Both the position numbers and the translations under genes were made by a program. Shown here in pieces: positions 17,982 to 26,200 of a DNA stretch of 64,000 nt. The stretch covers positions 582,001 to 646,000 of the forward strand of contig NZ_CP028083.1 in the NCBI RefSeq assembly GCF_005491425.1, in the 5' to 3' direction. Source of the stretch: Lysinibacillus sp. SGAir0095 (lineage in GTDB: Bacteria; Bacillota; Bacilli; Bacillales_A; Planococcaceae). The first letter of the stretch is position 1, and every line of letters starts with the position of its first letter. Below the pieces are notes generated by a model. It was not told where the DNA came from, did no database searches, and saw only the letters and a program-made list of their open reading frames with translations.

Positions 17982-18039
17982 TATTTTAGTTGTGATGTAT
18001 TGTAAAATGGAGGAGAGAAGTTCAAATTAAATAAGGCAA

Positions 18040-18076
18040 TAAAGCGTATCCATTTATAATAGGGAATACGCTTTTT
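18040..18076. terminator. Bidirectional intrinsic terminator
   Basis: AAAGCGTAT and ATACGCTTT form the stem, followed by TTTTT on the plus strand. It lies between convergent genes and may serve both. Confidence 0.78.
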
Positions 18077-18087
18077 ATAATGAGCAG

Positions 18088-18456
18088 CTATGCTTCTGCT
18101 CGTTTAACTTTCTTCCACTTCGAGTATATTTCGAACACTGAAATTAGAATCATGACCCAAAGAGCTCCACTTTCAAAGGAAATGCCGGAAGAAGATTTGC
18201 CTCCTAAAAGCGGGAATAGTACCAATAATGCTAATATGTATAGTGTTAAAACTATTTGCCATTGAATATCTTTTTTAATGTCTGTAGCATCATGTTTTTT
18301 GAATACAAACCTAAATAAAAGGGCTCCTAAAATTAGGATAAGGAGGACTCCTGTGGGAATTGCATTAGCAAATGGAACCTCGGGGAAAAAGTCATAAACA
18401 AATAAAAGTGTTATAGCCAAAATGAAAATAGAGTCAAATGACTTGAAAAACTTCAT
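18088..18456 (-). CDS. Four-segment membrane protein of unknown function
   Basis: 122 aa with hydrophobic segments near residues 8-24, 32-50, 65-83 and 93-112. Charged linker FKKHDATDIKKDIQW separates the pairs. Start ATG has GGGGGT upstream. No conserved motif allows a functional call. Monocistronic. Confidence 0.65.
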   Translation of the reverse strand: MKFFKSFDSIFILAITLLFVYDFFPEVPFANAIPTGVLLILILGALLFRFVFKKHDATDIKKDIQWQIVLTLYILALLVLFPLLGGKSSSGISFESGALWVMILISVFEIYSKWKKVKRAEA

Positions 18457-18540
18457 TAGAATACCCCCTTTGTTAAATTATAGCATAAATCTCAATCGGT
18501 TTAATTGGATGGTATTACAATAATGGTAGTGGATAGACAA

Positions 18541-18592
18541 AAAATAAACCCAGGTTACTCATAATTAGTTTGAGTAACCTGGGCTATTTTTA
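18541..18592 (-). terminator. Intrinsic terminator of the DUF4353 gene
   Basis: On the minus strand, CCCAGGTTACTCA pairs perfectly with TGAGTAACCTGGG, followed by TTTATTTTTT. Confidence 0.88.
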
Positions 18593-18603
18593 CTTATATC
18601 AGT

Positions 18604-20757
18604 CTATTCTGGTTGAACAGGTTCTTTCATTTGTCCTCCGAAAGGGAGCTCAACGCCGAGTTCAGCCAGTTGTGTTTGGGCTTCTTCTTGTGTAATTGTG
18701 CCGTTTCGTTGTTGTTCCATAATACTTTGGACTTTTGCTTTTGTTTCTTCATCCAAATCTGCAAACATGTCGCCACGGCCTCCACCTGGATTTTCGCCTG
18801 TGCCATCAGGACCACCCATTGCGCCATTACCGTCAGCGCCTTGTCCAGGTCCTCCCATTCCACCAAATCCATTGGAACCTGCTTCTGTAATCCCTGACTC
18901 ATTTAGCCATGTCACTGTATCAGAGATTGTAAATTCGACTTCATTCGTTCCATCCTGATAGGCAGCATCCGTAAACAAGCCGTCATTTTCAGTTCCAGTT
19001 GCCGTTCCACCAGATTGAAGAGTGTAAGTAGCATCCTTAGTAACTAATGGCGAACTGATTAACACGGTTTGATAATCCTTGTCAGGTGAGAATGTTACCA
19101 CTGGTTCACCATTGCTATCTTCAAGCTGAATGGCAGTTCCTGCCACTTGTGTTTCTGTAAAGGTCATCATAAGAGCATTTTGAGATGCATCTTCAGAAGT
19201 AGTCATGGCCATGCCTGAGCTTCCTGTAGCGATAAGTAAACCACCACTTATATCAAAGCTTTGATCATAGTCTAGAGCCCCGTTGTTATTATTGGTTGGA
19301 CCGCTAACGATGACTGTTCCGTCCGTCATAGTAATCGAACCATTGGAATCGAGTCCATCCCCGGCAGAGTTTACATAAATATAGCCACCATTAATGGAAA
19401 GGACATTCTCTTCAGTGTCTTCTGTTGCTGCAAAGTCTCGACCTGAAGCATCATTTCCGCCACCAATGTTGATCCCGTCATCTGACGCATTTACATGAAT
19501 CTCTCCATCAGCTATCGTGATGCTTTTACTTTCGATCCCTTCATAGCTTTTTGTAATATCGATTGTTCCACCTTTAGTTAAAATAGAAGTGTCTGCATGG
19601 ATTCCATCATCACCTGTAGCTAAATTTAACTCTCCGCCAGTGATGGTAATTGAGTTATTACTGTGAACGGCATCATCCAAGGAATCAATTGTAAAACTTC
19701 CTCCACCTATTGCTACTTCAACAGCGGCTTTTAAACCCTTGGTACTTTCGGATTCATCTTGCGTACTTGTGCTCGTCGTAGTATTCGTTTCACCAGGCAT
19801 GCCAGGCATTCGATTATTATCATTTGTGTCTACTGTTTCAGGGCTGCCTTCACCAGATGTAATCGTAAATTCCCCAGCGGCTATGAGAAGAGAAGTCTCT
19901 GCTTGAATTCCATCATTAGCTGACGTAATGTCAAAGGTACCACCTTCAATTGCAATAAGTGCCTTAGATGCATCCTTGTCATTTGTTGATTTGACTCCGT
20001 CGCCACCAGCAGTAATAAGAATTGACCCATCTTTTACGGCAACGAGATCTCGTCCCATTAACCCATCATCTACAGCATCAATTTGGATTGTCCCACCAGT
20101 AATTCTTAATTCATCTTTTGAAGCAATCCCATTGTTGTAATTTCCGTTTACCACTAAAGTTCCTTCTCCATTGATTGTCAAATCGTCTTTACTGAAAAGG
20201 GCTGCGTTGGGCTCATCATCCTCTGAATTTTCATACACATAATTTTCGCCATCTGTTAAAACATTTTCAGTTCCTTTTTCTAAGGAAACCACTGTCTTTT
20301 CTGCTTTTTCTACAAAAATAGGTGCACTAGTAGATGAATTGATTTCCACTCCATTAAGAACAAGTCGAACAGTTCCTTCATCTTCTGCATTCACGATAAT
20401 TTGTCCATCATTGAGCTTTCCACTTATTTCATAGACACCAGAAGTTCGAATCGTGATTGTACTGCCATCAATGACAACACCACCGTTACCTTCAAAGCTT
20501 GCAGTTTCACCATCTAATTTAATAGAAGTAGCATTATCCCAATCTGTGTAGAAATCCTCATCCGAATAGGAAACTTTATCATTAATAACACTTAGTATCT
20601 CCTGATTGCCAATGGTACTTAAGCTCTCGGCTTGGACAACTGCAGGATCACTTGAAGACGCAACCTCCGCTGTATCATCACTACAAGCAAATAATAACGC
20701 ACTACACATCATAAGAGGTGTTGCTACTTTTATAAGTTTAGAATTTTGTTTCTTCAT
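18604..20757 (-). CDS. Carbohydrate-binding-domain (DUF4353) beta-helix lipoprotein
   Basis: 717 aa. The N-terminus is a lipoprotein signal peptide ending in LLFACSDD, lipidated Cys about residue 25. The body is built of many short repeats of the form GGTIQIDAVDDGLMG, GGTFDITSANDGIQA, GGELNLATGDDGIHA, each ending in an Asp-Gly-Ile/Leu turn, as expected for a right-handed parallel beta helix (DUF4353, annotated as carbohydrate-binding). A Gly/Pro/Met-rich linker near residues 625-665 leads to a short helical tail with DEETKAKVQSIMEQQ. Such lipoproteins occur beside CotH kinases, VTC proteins and DUF4956 proteins; the VTC and DUF4956 genes are nearby here. Its promoter shares a 32-bp module with that of the VTC operon. 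Confidence 0.88.
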   Translation of the reverse strand: MKKQNSKLIKVATPLMMCSALLFACSDDTAEVASSSDPAVVQAESLSTIGNQEILSVINDKVSYSDEDFYTDWDNATSIKLDGETASFEGNGGVVIDGSTITIRTSGVYEISGKLNDGQIIVNAEDEGTVRLVLNGVEINSSTSAPIFVEKAEKTVVSLEKGTENVLTDGENYVYENSEDDEPNAALFSKDDLTINGEGTLVVNGNYNNGIASKDELRITGGTIQIDAVDDGLMGRDLVAVKDGSILITAGGDGVKSTNDKDASKALIAIEGGTFDITSANDGIQAETSLLIAAGEFTITSGEGSPETVDTNDNNRMPGMPGETNTTTSTSTQDESESTKGLKAAVEVAIGGGSFTIDSLDDAVHSNNSITITGGELNLATGDDGIHADTSILTKGGTIDITKSYEGIESKSITIADGEIHVNASDDGINIGGGNDASGRDFAATEDTEENVLSINGGYIYVNSAGDGLDSNGSITMTDGTVIVSGPTNNNNGALDYDQSFDISGGLLIATGSSGMAMTTSEDASQNALMMTFTETQVAGTAIQLEDSNGEPVVTFSPDKDYQTVLISSPLVTKDATYTLQSGGTATGTENDGLFTDAAYQDGTNEVEFTISDTVTWLNESGITEAGSNGFGGMGGPGQGADGNGAMGGPDGTGENPGGGRGDMFADLDEETKAKVQSIMEQQRNGTITQEEAQTQLAELGVELPFGGQMKEPVQPE

Positions 20758-20813
20758 AAAATTTTACTCCTTTTCATTTCTCATTTTTTAAGGCTGTTGT
20801 TGCGTATGAGCCT

Positions 20814-20845
20814 ATTATTAAAGACCAACCTTAAATCAACCTTAA
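20814..20845 (-). promoter_or_regulatory. Direct-repeat operator and promoter of the DUF4353 gene
   Basis: On the minus strand, TTAAGGTT, GAT, TTAAGGTT, then GGTCT and TTAATAAT. The two 8-bp repeats have an 11-bp period, as expected for an OmpR-family response regulator, and TTAATAAT may include the -10 region. The same module occurs before the VTC gene at 23120. It lies 57 bp before the DUF4353 start. Confidence 0.7.
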
Positions 20846-20857
20846 AAAAATAAAAAT

Positions 20858-20885
20858 TTGCAATTCTAGAAAATGGACATATAAT
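20858..20885 (+). promoter_or_regulatory. Sigma-A-type promoter of the two-component genes
   Basis: TTGCAA (20858-20863), a 16-bp spacer, then TATAAT (20880-20885), 41 bp before the response regulator ATG. It does not contain the TTAAGGTT repeats but lies 12 bp from them, so binding at the neighbouring operator could also affect it. Confidence 0.65.
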
Positions 20886-20925
20886 CAAACGTAGAAAATT
20901 AACAGAGAAAAGGGGGAGCGGATAT

Positions 20926-21612
20926 ATGAAGCTACTAATTATTGAAGATGATAAATATCTCTCAGATTCGATATGTGAAACAGTAAAAGACATGTTCATG
21001 GCAGAGCAGGCATTCGATGGGGAAGAGGGGTTATTTCTAGCAGAACAAAATATTTTTGACGTCATTATTTTAGATATTATGCTGCCTTCTATGAACGGAT
21101 ATGAGGTACTGCAAAATCTTAGAAAACAAAACATTATGACCCCTGTCATTATGTTGACGGCAAAAGATGGCATTGATGATAAGATTCAGGGATTTAAGGT
21201 AGGAGCAGATGATTATCTGGTCAAGCCATTCCATAGGGAAGAGTTGTTGCTCAGACTTGAGGCAATGGTCAGAAGGTCTGGTGGATTGTTAAAGGAGAAT
21301 GTTATTACCTTTAAGGATTTAAAATTAAATATTAAAAATAAAACTGCGGAGCTTAATGGAGAAATTCTTAAACTTAATGGGAAACAGTTCGATCTTTTGG
21401 AGTACCTAATTAATAATAAAAATGCGATTTTAACTAAAGAACAAATCTTTGATCGAATTTGGGGATTTGAATCGGACACCTCGACGACAGTTGTGGAGGT
21501 GTATGCGAGTAATTTGCGGAAAAATCTTAAAAAATATGGCTATGACCAATTCATTAAAACGTTCCGAGGTTTAGGGTATATGCTTACGGATAGTGGTGAA
21601 GAAAATGTTTAA
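20926..21612 (+). CDS. OmpR/PhoB-family response regulator
   Basis: 228 aa. Receiver domain (residues 1-115) with acidic pocket EDD at 7-9, phosphoacceptor Asp50 (IILDIMLP), Thr78 and Lys100 (YLVKP). C-terminal winged helix (about 128-224) with KLNGKQFDLLEYLINN and the recognition helix region DTSTTVVEVYASNLRKNL. The ATG has GGGGGAG upstream. The kinase gene overlaps its 3' end. The two direct-repeat operators flanking this locus are the obvious candidate targets. Confidence 0.95.
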   Translation: MKLLIIEDDKYLSDSICETVKDMFMAEQAFDGEEGLFLAEQNIFDVIILDIMLPSMNGYEVLQNLRKQNIMTPVIMLTAKDGIDDKIQGFKVGADDYLVKPFHREELLLRLEAMVRRSGGLLKENVITFKDLKLNIKNKTAELNGEILKLNGKQFDLLEYLINNKNAILTKEQIFDRIWGFESDTSTTVVEVYASNLRKNLKKYGYDQFIKTFRGLGYMLTDSGEENV

Positions 21613-22903
21613 CCAATCTATTTTTAGGAAGCAGCAATTCAAGTTTATGCTCCTTAACTTATTGGCCTTTACAGTTATTTTCACGATTTTTAGCTTCATC
21701 ATTTTTGGCCAGGTCCAAAGTACATTATACTCGCAGGCGGATAAAGAACTAGAGTCATTTAAAGAGAGGCTTACGGACAATGTGAATGTGGGGGAAGATC
21801 ACGGACCGCTGCCTGGAAAAGAAAATCAGGACTTTCCTCAAATTGATAATAAAAGAGAGAATCCGAATCCCCGAATCGTTGTCATTAATTGGGACAAAGC
21901 TGGCAATATTGTCAATGAACGAGAAATTGGCTCCTTATTTTATGAAAATTATCTGACTGATTACAAGCTTGATAAGACAAAAATAGATGAAATCACAATG
22001 ACCTCAATTAATGAACAGTACGAATTTCGATATCTTCTTTTTGAAGATACAAATGAAGCGGATGATATTGCTTATACACAGCTTCTCATTAATGTGAATG
22101 CTGAACAAGCTATTATCTCCAATTTCGTCAGATTGGTCACGATTTGTTCGGTGATTTTCATTATTCTCTCTATATCAGCGAGTATCCTTTTATCTAAAAA
22201 GATGATGAAGCCAATTATTCAGTCCTGGAATAAGCAGGCGGAGTTCGTGGAAAATGCATCACATGAACTAAGAACACCCTTAACCATCATCCAAAATAAA
22301 TTGGAGTTACTCCTTAGATCACCACAAGAAAGAATTGCTGATAAATTTGAGAACATTGCCCTGAGTCTTTCGGAAACACGCCGATTATCTAAGCTAACTA
22401 CAGACTTATTAACCTTAGCCAGAGCAGATTCGGCAGAAACAGAGCTGACTCTGCAGAATGTCGAAGTGGATGCATTGGTACGAGATGTTTGTGCACCATA
22501 CCAGGAAATTGCTGAATCGCAGGAAAAGCATTTTTGGCTAAATTTAAAATGTCCTATTTCCATAAAGGCAGACGCAACCCGTTTGCATCAGCTACTCGTT
22601 ATTTTGCTTGATAATGCTCTAAAATACACAGGAGAAAATGATAGTATCGGTGTTAAAACATATATAGAGGATCAGCGAGTAGTAATCGAAATGAGTGACA
22701 CGGGCATTGGGATAAAAGAAGAAAATATGCAGTATATTTTTGAACGTTTCTATCGTGAAGATCGAGCTAGATCCAGAGAAACTGGTGGGGTGGGTCTAGG
22801 ATTATCGATTGCCCAATGGATAGTTAAAAAGCACAGAGGCTCCATTAAAGTAATGAAAAACCAAAATAAAGGAACAACCTTTATCATTAAGCTTCCGAAG
22901 TAG
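21605..22903 (+). CDS. Membrane sensor histidine kinase
   Basis: About 432 aa from the ATG at 21605 (an in-frame GTG at 21593 is possible). Membrane segments near residues 14-38 and 177-200 enclose an extracytoplasmic sensor of about 140 residues with an unusually polar, Asn/Asp/Pro-rich start. No clear HAMP domain separates the second membrane segment from HisKA (NASHELRTPLTII). N box LLDNALKYT, G1 DTGIGIKE and G2 GGVGLGLSIAQWIV are intact. It is cotranscribed with, and overlaps by 8 nt, the OmpR-type regulator. The signal is unknown. Confidence 0.94.
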   Translation: MFNQSIFRKQQFKFMLLNLLAFTVIFTIFSFIIFGQVQSTLYSQADKELESFKERLTDNVNVGEDHGPLPGKENQDFPQIDNKRENPNPRIVVINWDKAGNIVNEREIGSLFYENYLTDYKLDKTKIDEITMTSINEQYEFRYLLFEDTNEADDIAYTQLLINVNAEQAIISNFVRLVTICSVIFIILSISASILLSKKMMKPIIQSWNKQAEFVENASHELRTPLTIIQNKLELLLRSPQERIADKFENIALSLSETRRLSKLTTDLLTLARADSAETELTLQNVEVDALVRDVCAPYQEIAESQEKHFWLNLKCPISIKADATRLHQLLVILLDNALKYTGENDSIGVKTYIEDQRVVIEMSDTGIGIKEENMQYIFERFYREDRARSRETGGVGLGLSIAQWIVKKHRGSIKVMKNQNKGTTFIIKLPK

Positions 22904-22905
22904 GA

Positions 22906-22935
22906 GATTGCAGCAATGCAATCTCTTTTTTTGTA
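22906..22935 (+). terminator. Intrinsic terminator of the two-component operon
   Basis: GAGATTGC and GCAATCTC form a perfect stem with loop AGCAAT, then TTTTTTT. It separates the two-component operon from the VTC operon, so the latter has its own promoter. Confidence 0.88.
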
Positions 22936-23119
22936 CTCGCTTATTTTTAGTGATCGAAATAAGCTCTAACGTAAAAAAGTGCTTGTCTATAAGAAGATTT
23001 GCTGTAAGCAAGTTGAAAAGTAGAATAGCCCCCATAATCGAAAATGTGTTGAACTTAAATCCGTTTCACCAAACAAATATTAACGAAGAATTTTATTTTT
23101 TTTTCTAACTGATTTTCTT

Positions 23120-23151
23120 TTAAGGTTTGTTTAAGGTTTGTCCTTAATAAT
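23120..23151 (+). promoter_or_regulatory. Direct-repeat operator and promoter of the VTC-DUF4956 operon
   Basis: TTAAGGTT, TGT, TTAAGGTT, then TGTCC and TTAATAAT, 40 bp before the VTC gene start. It is the second copy of the module found at 20814-20845 on the other strand; 28 of 32 positions agree by eye. Confidence 0.72.
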
Positions 23152-23190
23152 GTGATTCATAAGATAACAAACAGCAAAGGAGAAAAGCAG

Positions 23191-23889
23191 ATGGAAGGCA
23201 GACGCTTAAATGGTGTTATGGGGCGAACAGAACTCAAACATGAAATTACGAAGATGGATTGCTATCTTCTAAGAAATAAATTAAAGCATTTCATGAAAGT
23301 GGATCCTTACGCGAAGGAGGATGGTAAGTACCTAATTCGTAGTGTGTACTTTGATAACTTCGACAATAAAGTACTAACAGAGAAAAAAGAAGGTTTTTAT
23401 CAACGGGACAAGTTTCGTGTAAGACTCTATGACTACAATACGAATTTCCTTAACCTAGAGAAAAAAAGTAAGAGAAATAATCTTACATATAAGCAAAAAT
23501 GTACGATTACAGCAGAGGAATACGAAAAAATAAGAATCGGGGATATCGCTTGGATGGAGTACGATTCAAGATTACTTATTCAGGATTTGTACATGCAAAT
23601 GACTTTGTTCCAAATCAAGCCCATGACGGTAGTGGATTATGTAAGGGAAGTCTTTATATACGACCAAGGGAATGTGCGGGTAACCTTTGACAGTGATATC
23701 AAAACTAGCTTTCGGAATCCAGATTTATTAAATCCAGATTTAGCAATGGTTGAAACAAACCCGGAAGTTGTCATTCTTGAGGTGAAGTATGACGAGTTTT
23801 TACCGGATGTCATTAAGTACTTATTGCAGCTTGGAAACCGAAAAAAAGGAACCTATTCGAAATATCAAATCAGCAGAATGTTCGGGTAA
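23191..23889 (+). CDS. VTC-domain polyphosphate polymerase-like protein
   Basis: About 232 aa from the ATG at 23191 (AAAGGAG 8 nt upstream; an earlier in-frame ATG at 23152 lies within the promoter region). It is a triphosphate-tunnel (CYTH-like) fold with alternating basic strands: YLIRSVYFD, DKFRVRLYDYN, LNLEKKSK, VRVTFDSDI and VILEVKYDEFLP. These supply the Arg-x-Arg pairs, Lys and Glu that line the tunnel of the yeast Vtc4 catalytic domain, which makes polyphosphate from ATP. Short soluble bacterial VTC proteins are commonly encoded beside DUF4956 proteins, as here. Polymerase activity is inferred. Confidence 0.9.
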   Translation: MEGRRLNGVMGRTELKHEITKMDCYLLRNKLKHFMKVDPYAKEDGKYLIRSVYFDNFDNKVLTEKKEGFYQRDKFRVRLYDYNTNFLNLEKKSKRNNLTYKQKCTITAEEYEKIRIGDIAWMEYDSRLLIQDLYMQMTLFQIKPMTVVDYVREVFIYDQGNVRVTFDSDIKTSFRNPDLLNPDLAMVETNPEVVILEVKYDEFLPDVIKYLLQLGNRKKGTYSKYQISRMFG

Positions 23890-23916
23890 TGTAGAAAGAT
23901 AAATGGAGGAATTAAA

Positions 23917-24600
23917 ATGGAAACTGTAAATTTTGATGATATTTTTAAATCAAGTATTTTAGAAAAAACAAGTAGTTTTTCAATCATTGATTCAGTTATA
24001 GGATTATTGGCTGCCTTTTTAATAGGATTGTTTATCTATTATGTATATAAGAAAACTTTCTCGGGCGTCATCTACTCACACACGTTTAATATTTCCTTAA
24101 TTATTATGTCGATGACAACAGCTTTAATCATTATTGGAATCTCATCTAATGTTATGTTGTCACTAGGAATGGTAGGGGCATTATCGATTGTGCGTTTCCG
24201 TACACCAATTAAAGACCCAATGGATATCGTGTATCTATTTTGGGCGATTGTTGCGGGTATCCTATGTGGAGCTGGATTCATTCCACTAGTAATTATTGGT
24301 TCGATTTTAATTGGGCTAGTATTGATTCTTTTTGGTAATCGTATAAAAGTAGAAAATCCATATCTATTAGTCGTACGCTATGATGAAAAATCAATTGAAA
24401 CATCAATGGATCACGTCATTTCGGAACATGTCAAAAAACATTCAATTAAATCAAAATCCGTCATGCCTGGAAATGATTTTGAAGTAACATACGAAATTCG
24501 TGTCAAAGAAAATGATATGAGTTTTATTAACAACATTTCAAGTATTGAAGGCGTAAAATCAGCCATCATGTTAAGCTATGACGGAAACTTCACGGCGTAA
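23917..24600 (+). CDS. DUF4956 membrane protein
   Basis: 227 aa. Four hydrophobic segments (about residues 25-43, 55-75, 78-95 and 105-140) with the family signature LGMVGALSIVRFRTPIKDP between them, then a cytoplasmic C-terminal domain of about 85 residues. DUF4956 proteins are near-constant partners of VTC-domain proteins in Firmicutes and Actinobacteria; a membrane channel or anchor for polyphosphate synthesis is one suggestion, but no role is proven. Starts 27 nt after the VTC gene with a GGAGG site, so the two form an operon. Confidence 0.9.
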   Translation: METVNFDDIFKSSILEKTSSFSIIDSVIGLLAAFLIGLFIYYVYKKTFSGVIYSHTFNISLIIMSMTTALIIIGISSNVMLSLGMVGALSIVRFRTPIKDPMDIVYLFWAIVAGILCGAGFIPLVIIGSILIGLVLILFGNRIKVENPYLLVVRYDEKSIETSMDHVISEHVKKHSIKSKSVMPGNDFEVTYEIRVKENDMSFINNISSIEGVKSAIMLSYDGNFTA

Positions 24601-24609
24601 GAAAAGTAG

Positions 24610-24645
24610 AATCATCTCCACTTAGTAGGTGGGGGTGATTTTTTA
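24610..24645 (+). terminator. Intrinsic terminator of the VTC-DUF4956 operon
   Basis: AATCATCTCCAC pairs with GTGGGGGTGATT (wobble pairs included) around TTAGTAG, then TTTT. Confidence 0.78.
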
Positions 24646-24739
24646 ATTGCGTAGTAATTTTTCAAATTAATCAATTATGTAATAAAATGTATTTCGTGTA
24701 TAATTTATACATAAACGAAAAGAGAGTGAGGTACGATTC

Positions 24740-25213
24740 ATGACATTTCCGATAAGAGTTAGGGCATGTGCACTCATTATTGAGAACGAAAAGATTCTAT
24801 TAGTTGAATTTGAGGATGAACGAGGAGTGCATTATAACTTGCCAGCAGGTGGAGTTGAGGCGAACGAATCCGTGGTTGAAGCTGTTAAACGAGAAGCCTT
24901 GGAAGAGGCATCAATTGAGGTAGACGTAGGACCATTAGCTTTAGTCTTTGAGTATGCTCCCCACTTAAACGATTATAGATATGGAGAAACTCCCTCCTTG
25001 CAGTTGATTTTTGATTGTAAGATTAAAGATGGCATGGTTCCTAAATTGCCAATTAATCCAGATCCAAATCAAATTGCTGTGAGATGGATTCATTTAAACG
25101 AGTTGGATAAGATAGCTCTATATCCCAATATAAAAGAGCAAATTTTAACATATGCAAAAAGCCCACAAAATATAGAGTTTATTGAAGAACATCTCCTTGA
25201 ACTATTAAGTTGA
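24740..25213 (+). CDS. Nudix hydrolase with a Gly-to-Ser change in the Nudix box
   Basis: 157 aa. The Nudix box reads G-x5-E-x7-REALEEASI: all catalytic acidic residues and the Arg are present, but the conserved Gly after EE-x is Ser. That Gly shapes the loop rather than the chemistry, so activity may be retained. The sequence around NLPAGGVEANES and FEYAP resembles ADP-ribose/GDP-sugar type Nudix enzymes. GAGTGAGG precedes the ATG. Monocistronic. Confidence 0.85.
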   Translation: MTFPIRVRACALIIENEKILLVEFEDERGVHYNLPAGGVEANESVVEAVKREALEEASIEVDVGPLALVFEYAPHLNDYRYGETPSLQLIFDCKIKDGMVPKLPINPDPNQIAVRWIHLNELDKIALYPNIKEQILTYAKSPQNIEFIEEHLLELLS

Positions 25214-25294
25214 CGGATATATTCTCCTATTCACGGATATTTAAAAAAGTGTAGATTTCTTATAAAGTCAAGTCTCCCATAATAAATAAAATCC

Positions 25295-25486
25295 CTATAA
25301 CAGCATCAAATAACTAATTGCATAAACCGGTATCGCTATGGTCGTAACCAGATACATAGTCAGCTCACCTTTAGTAAGTTTTCTTTTCCATTTCGTTAGC
25401 TTCAGCTGTCTTCGATAAATAACGCAAGAAATAAATATTATTAGAGTAGCCAATTCCTTTATGTTTTCTAAAAAAGTTATTGTCAT
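25295..25486 (-). CDS. Small membrane protein, hypothetical
   Basis: 63 aa with two hydrophobic segments (about 12-25 and 43-60) split by a very basic linker, RRQLKLTKWKRKLTKGE. An AGGAG site is 11 nt upstream. The composition is that of a genuine small membrane protein, but no homologue is recognised. Confidence 0.45.
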   Translation of the reverse strand: MTITFLENIKELATLIIFISCVIYRRQLKLTKWKRKLTKGELTMYLVTTIAIPVYAISYLMLL

Positions 25487-25593
25487 GTCATCTAAAGCTC
25501 CTATCTATCATCCTTAGTAGAAATTCTCTTGCCAATATATATGTAAGAAGCTTTGTTCCTATTCGTATATGGTTTTTTCTAAAGAGAAATAGC

Positions 25594-25635
25594 AAAAAGA
25601 GCAATTACAGTAAAAAGTAGTTGCTCTCTTTTAAT
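25594..25635. terminator. Hairpin terminator, probably bidirectional
   Basis: AAAGAGCAATTAC and GTAGTTGCTCTCTTT pair around AGTAAAAA with T-rich flanks on both strands. It lies between the small minus-strand membrane gene and the SLAP gene; no plus-strand gene directly precedes it, so its client is unclear. Confidence 0.55.
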
Positions 25636-25699
25636 AGACAGTGACCCCATTTTATCAATCCCTATGTGTTACACTTACCATCAAGAGGTGATTATCGGT

Positions 25700-26077
25700 A
25701 TGCAACAATTACAATTTGAAGCATCTTGGGACAAAGCTTTGGCTGCTAAGGACCGACTAAATATAGAAAAAATTTTTGATGAAACTAAACACCAGGATTA
25801 TTCCGGTGTTCTTTGTACCCCTATAAGAGAAGCCATCAACCATGAAGAGGCATTACTTGTGACTGTATTGGTCCATAATTTTACGGACGATCCGCTCCGG
25901 ATAAACAACACAAGATTACTTTACAGCATTCATGGAGAGGCTATTGCTGACGAGGTTTTCACTCTACCTGCACTTACGATTCCGCCCAAGATGAGTATGC
26001 CCTGGACATTTATTTTTACAAAGGGTAGTTATAAACCACAATCTTCTTTTAAGGATGGGCAATTAGAAATCCTGTAA
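25700..26077 (+). CDS. SLAP-domain protein
   Basis: 125 aa from the ATG at 25700 (AAGAGGTGAT 8 nt upstream; ATG at 25664 has no site). Almost the whole protein is one SLAP domain: LQFEASWDKALAAKDRLNIE at the start, then ALLVTVLVHNFTDDPLRI and TLPALTIPPKMSMPWTFIF. SLAP domains are named from S-layer assembly proteins tied to the accessory Sec (SecA2) system in Bacillus. No secA2, S-layer gene or signal peptide is present, so this is an orphan cytoplasmic copy whose partner is elsewhere. Confidence 0.75.
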   Translation: MQQLQFEASWDKALAAKDRLNIEKIFDETKHQDYSGVLCTPIREAINHEEALLVTVLVHNFTDDPLRINNTRLLYSIHGEAIADEVFTLPALTIPPKMSMPWTFIFTKGSYKPQSSFKDGQLEIL

Positions 26078-26200
26078 ATCTTACAATATGGATTAGAGGA
26101 TTTGTTTAAAATGGGAGAATATTATTAAATAATAAATTGAATATTCGTAAGAACTGATATATTCTTTTAATACTATTAACTATTAAAGTGAGGCAGTAAG

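Noticed and set aside
18080-18265. Plus-strand frame opposite the membrane gene at 18088-18456
   Set aside because: Shadow of the minus-strand gene; starts within the bidirectional terminator region and has no ribosome site.
22908-23108. A 66-codon open frame after the kinase gene
   Set aside because: It begins inside the intrinsic terminator, has no ribosome site and low-complexity ending; it lies in the leader of the VTC operon.
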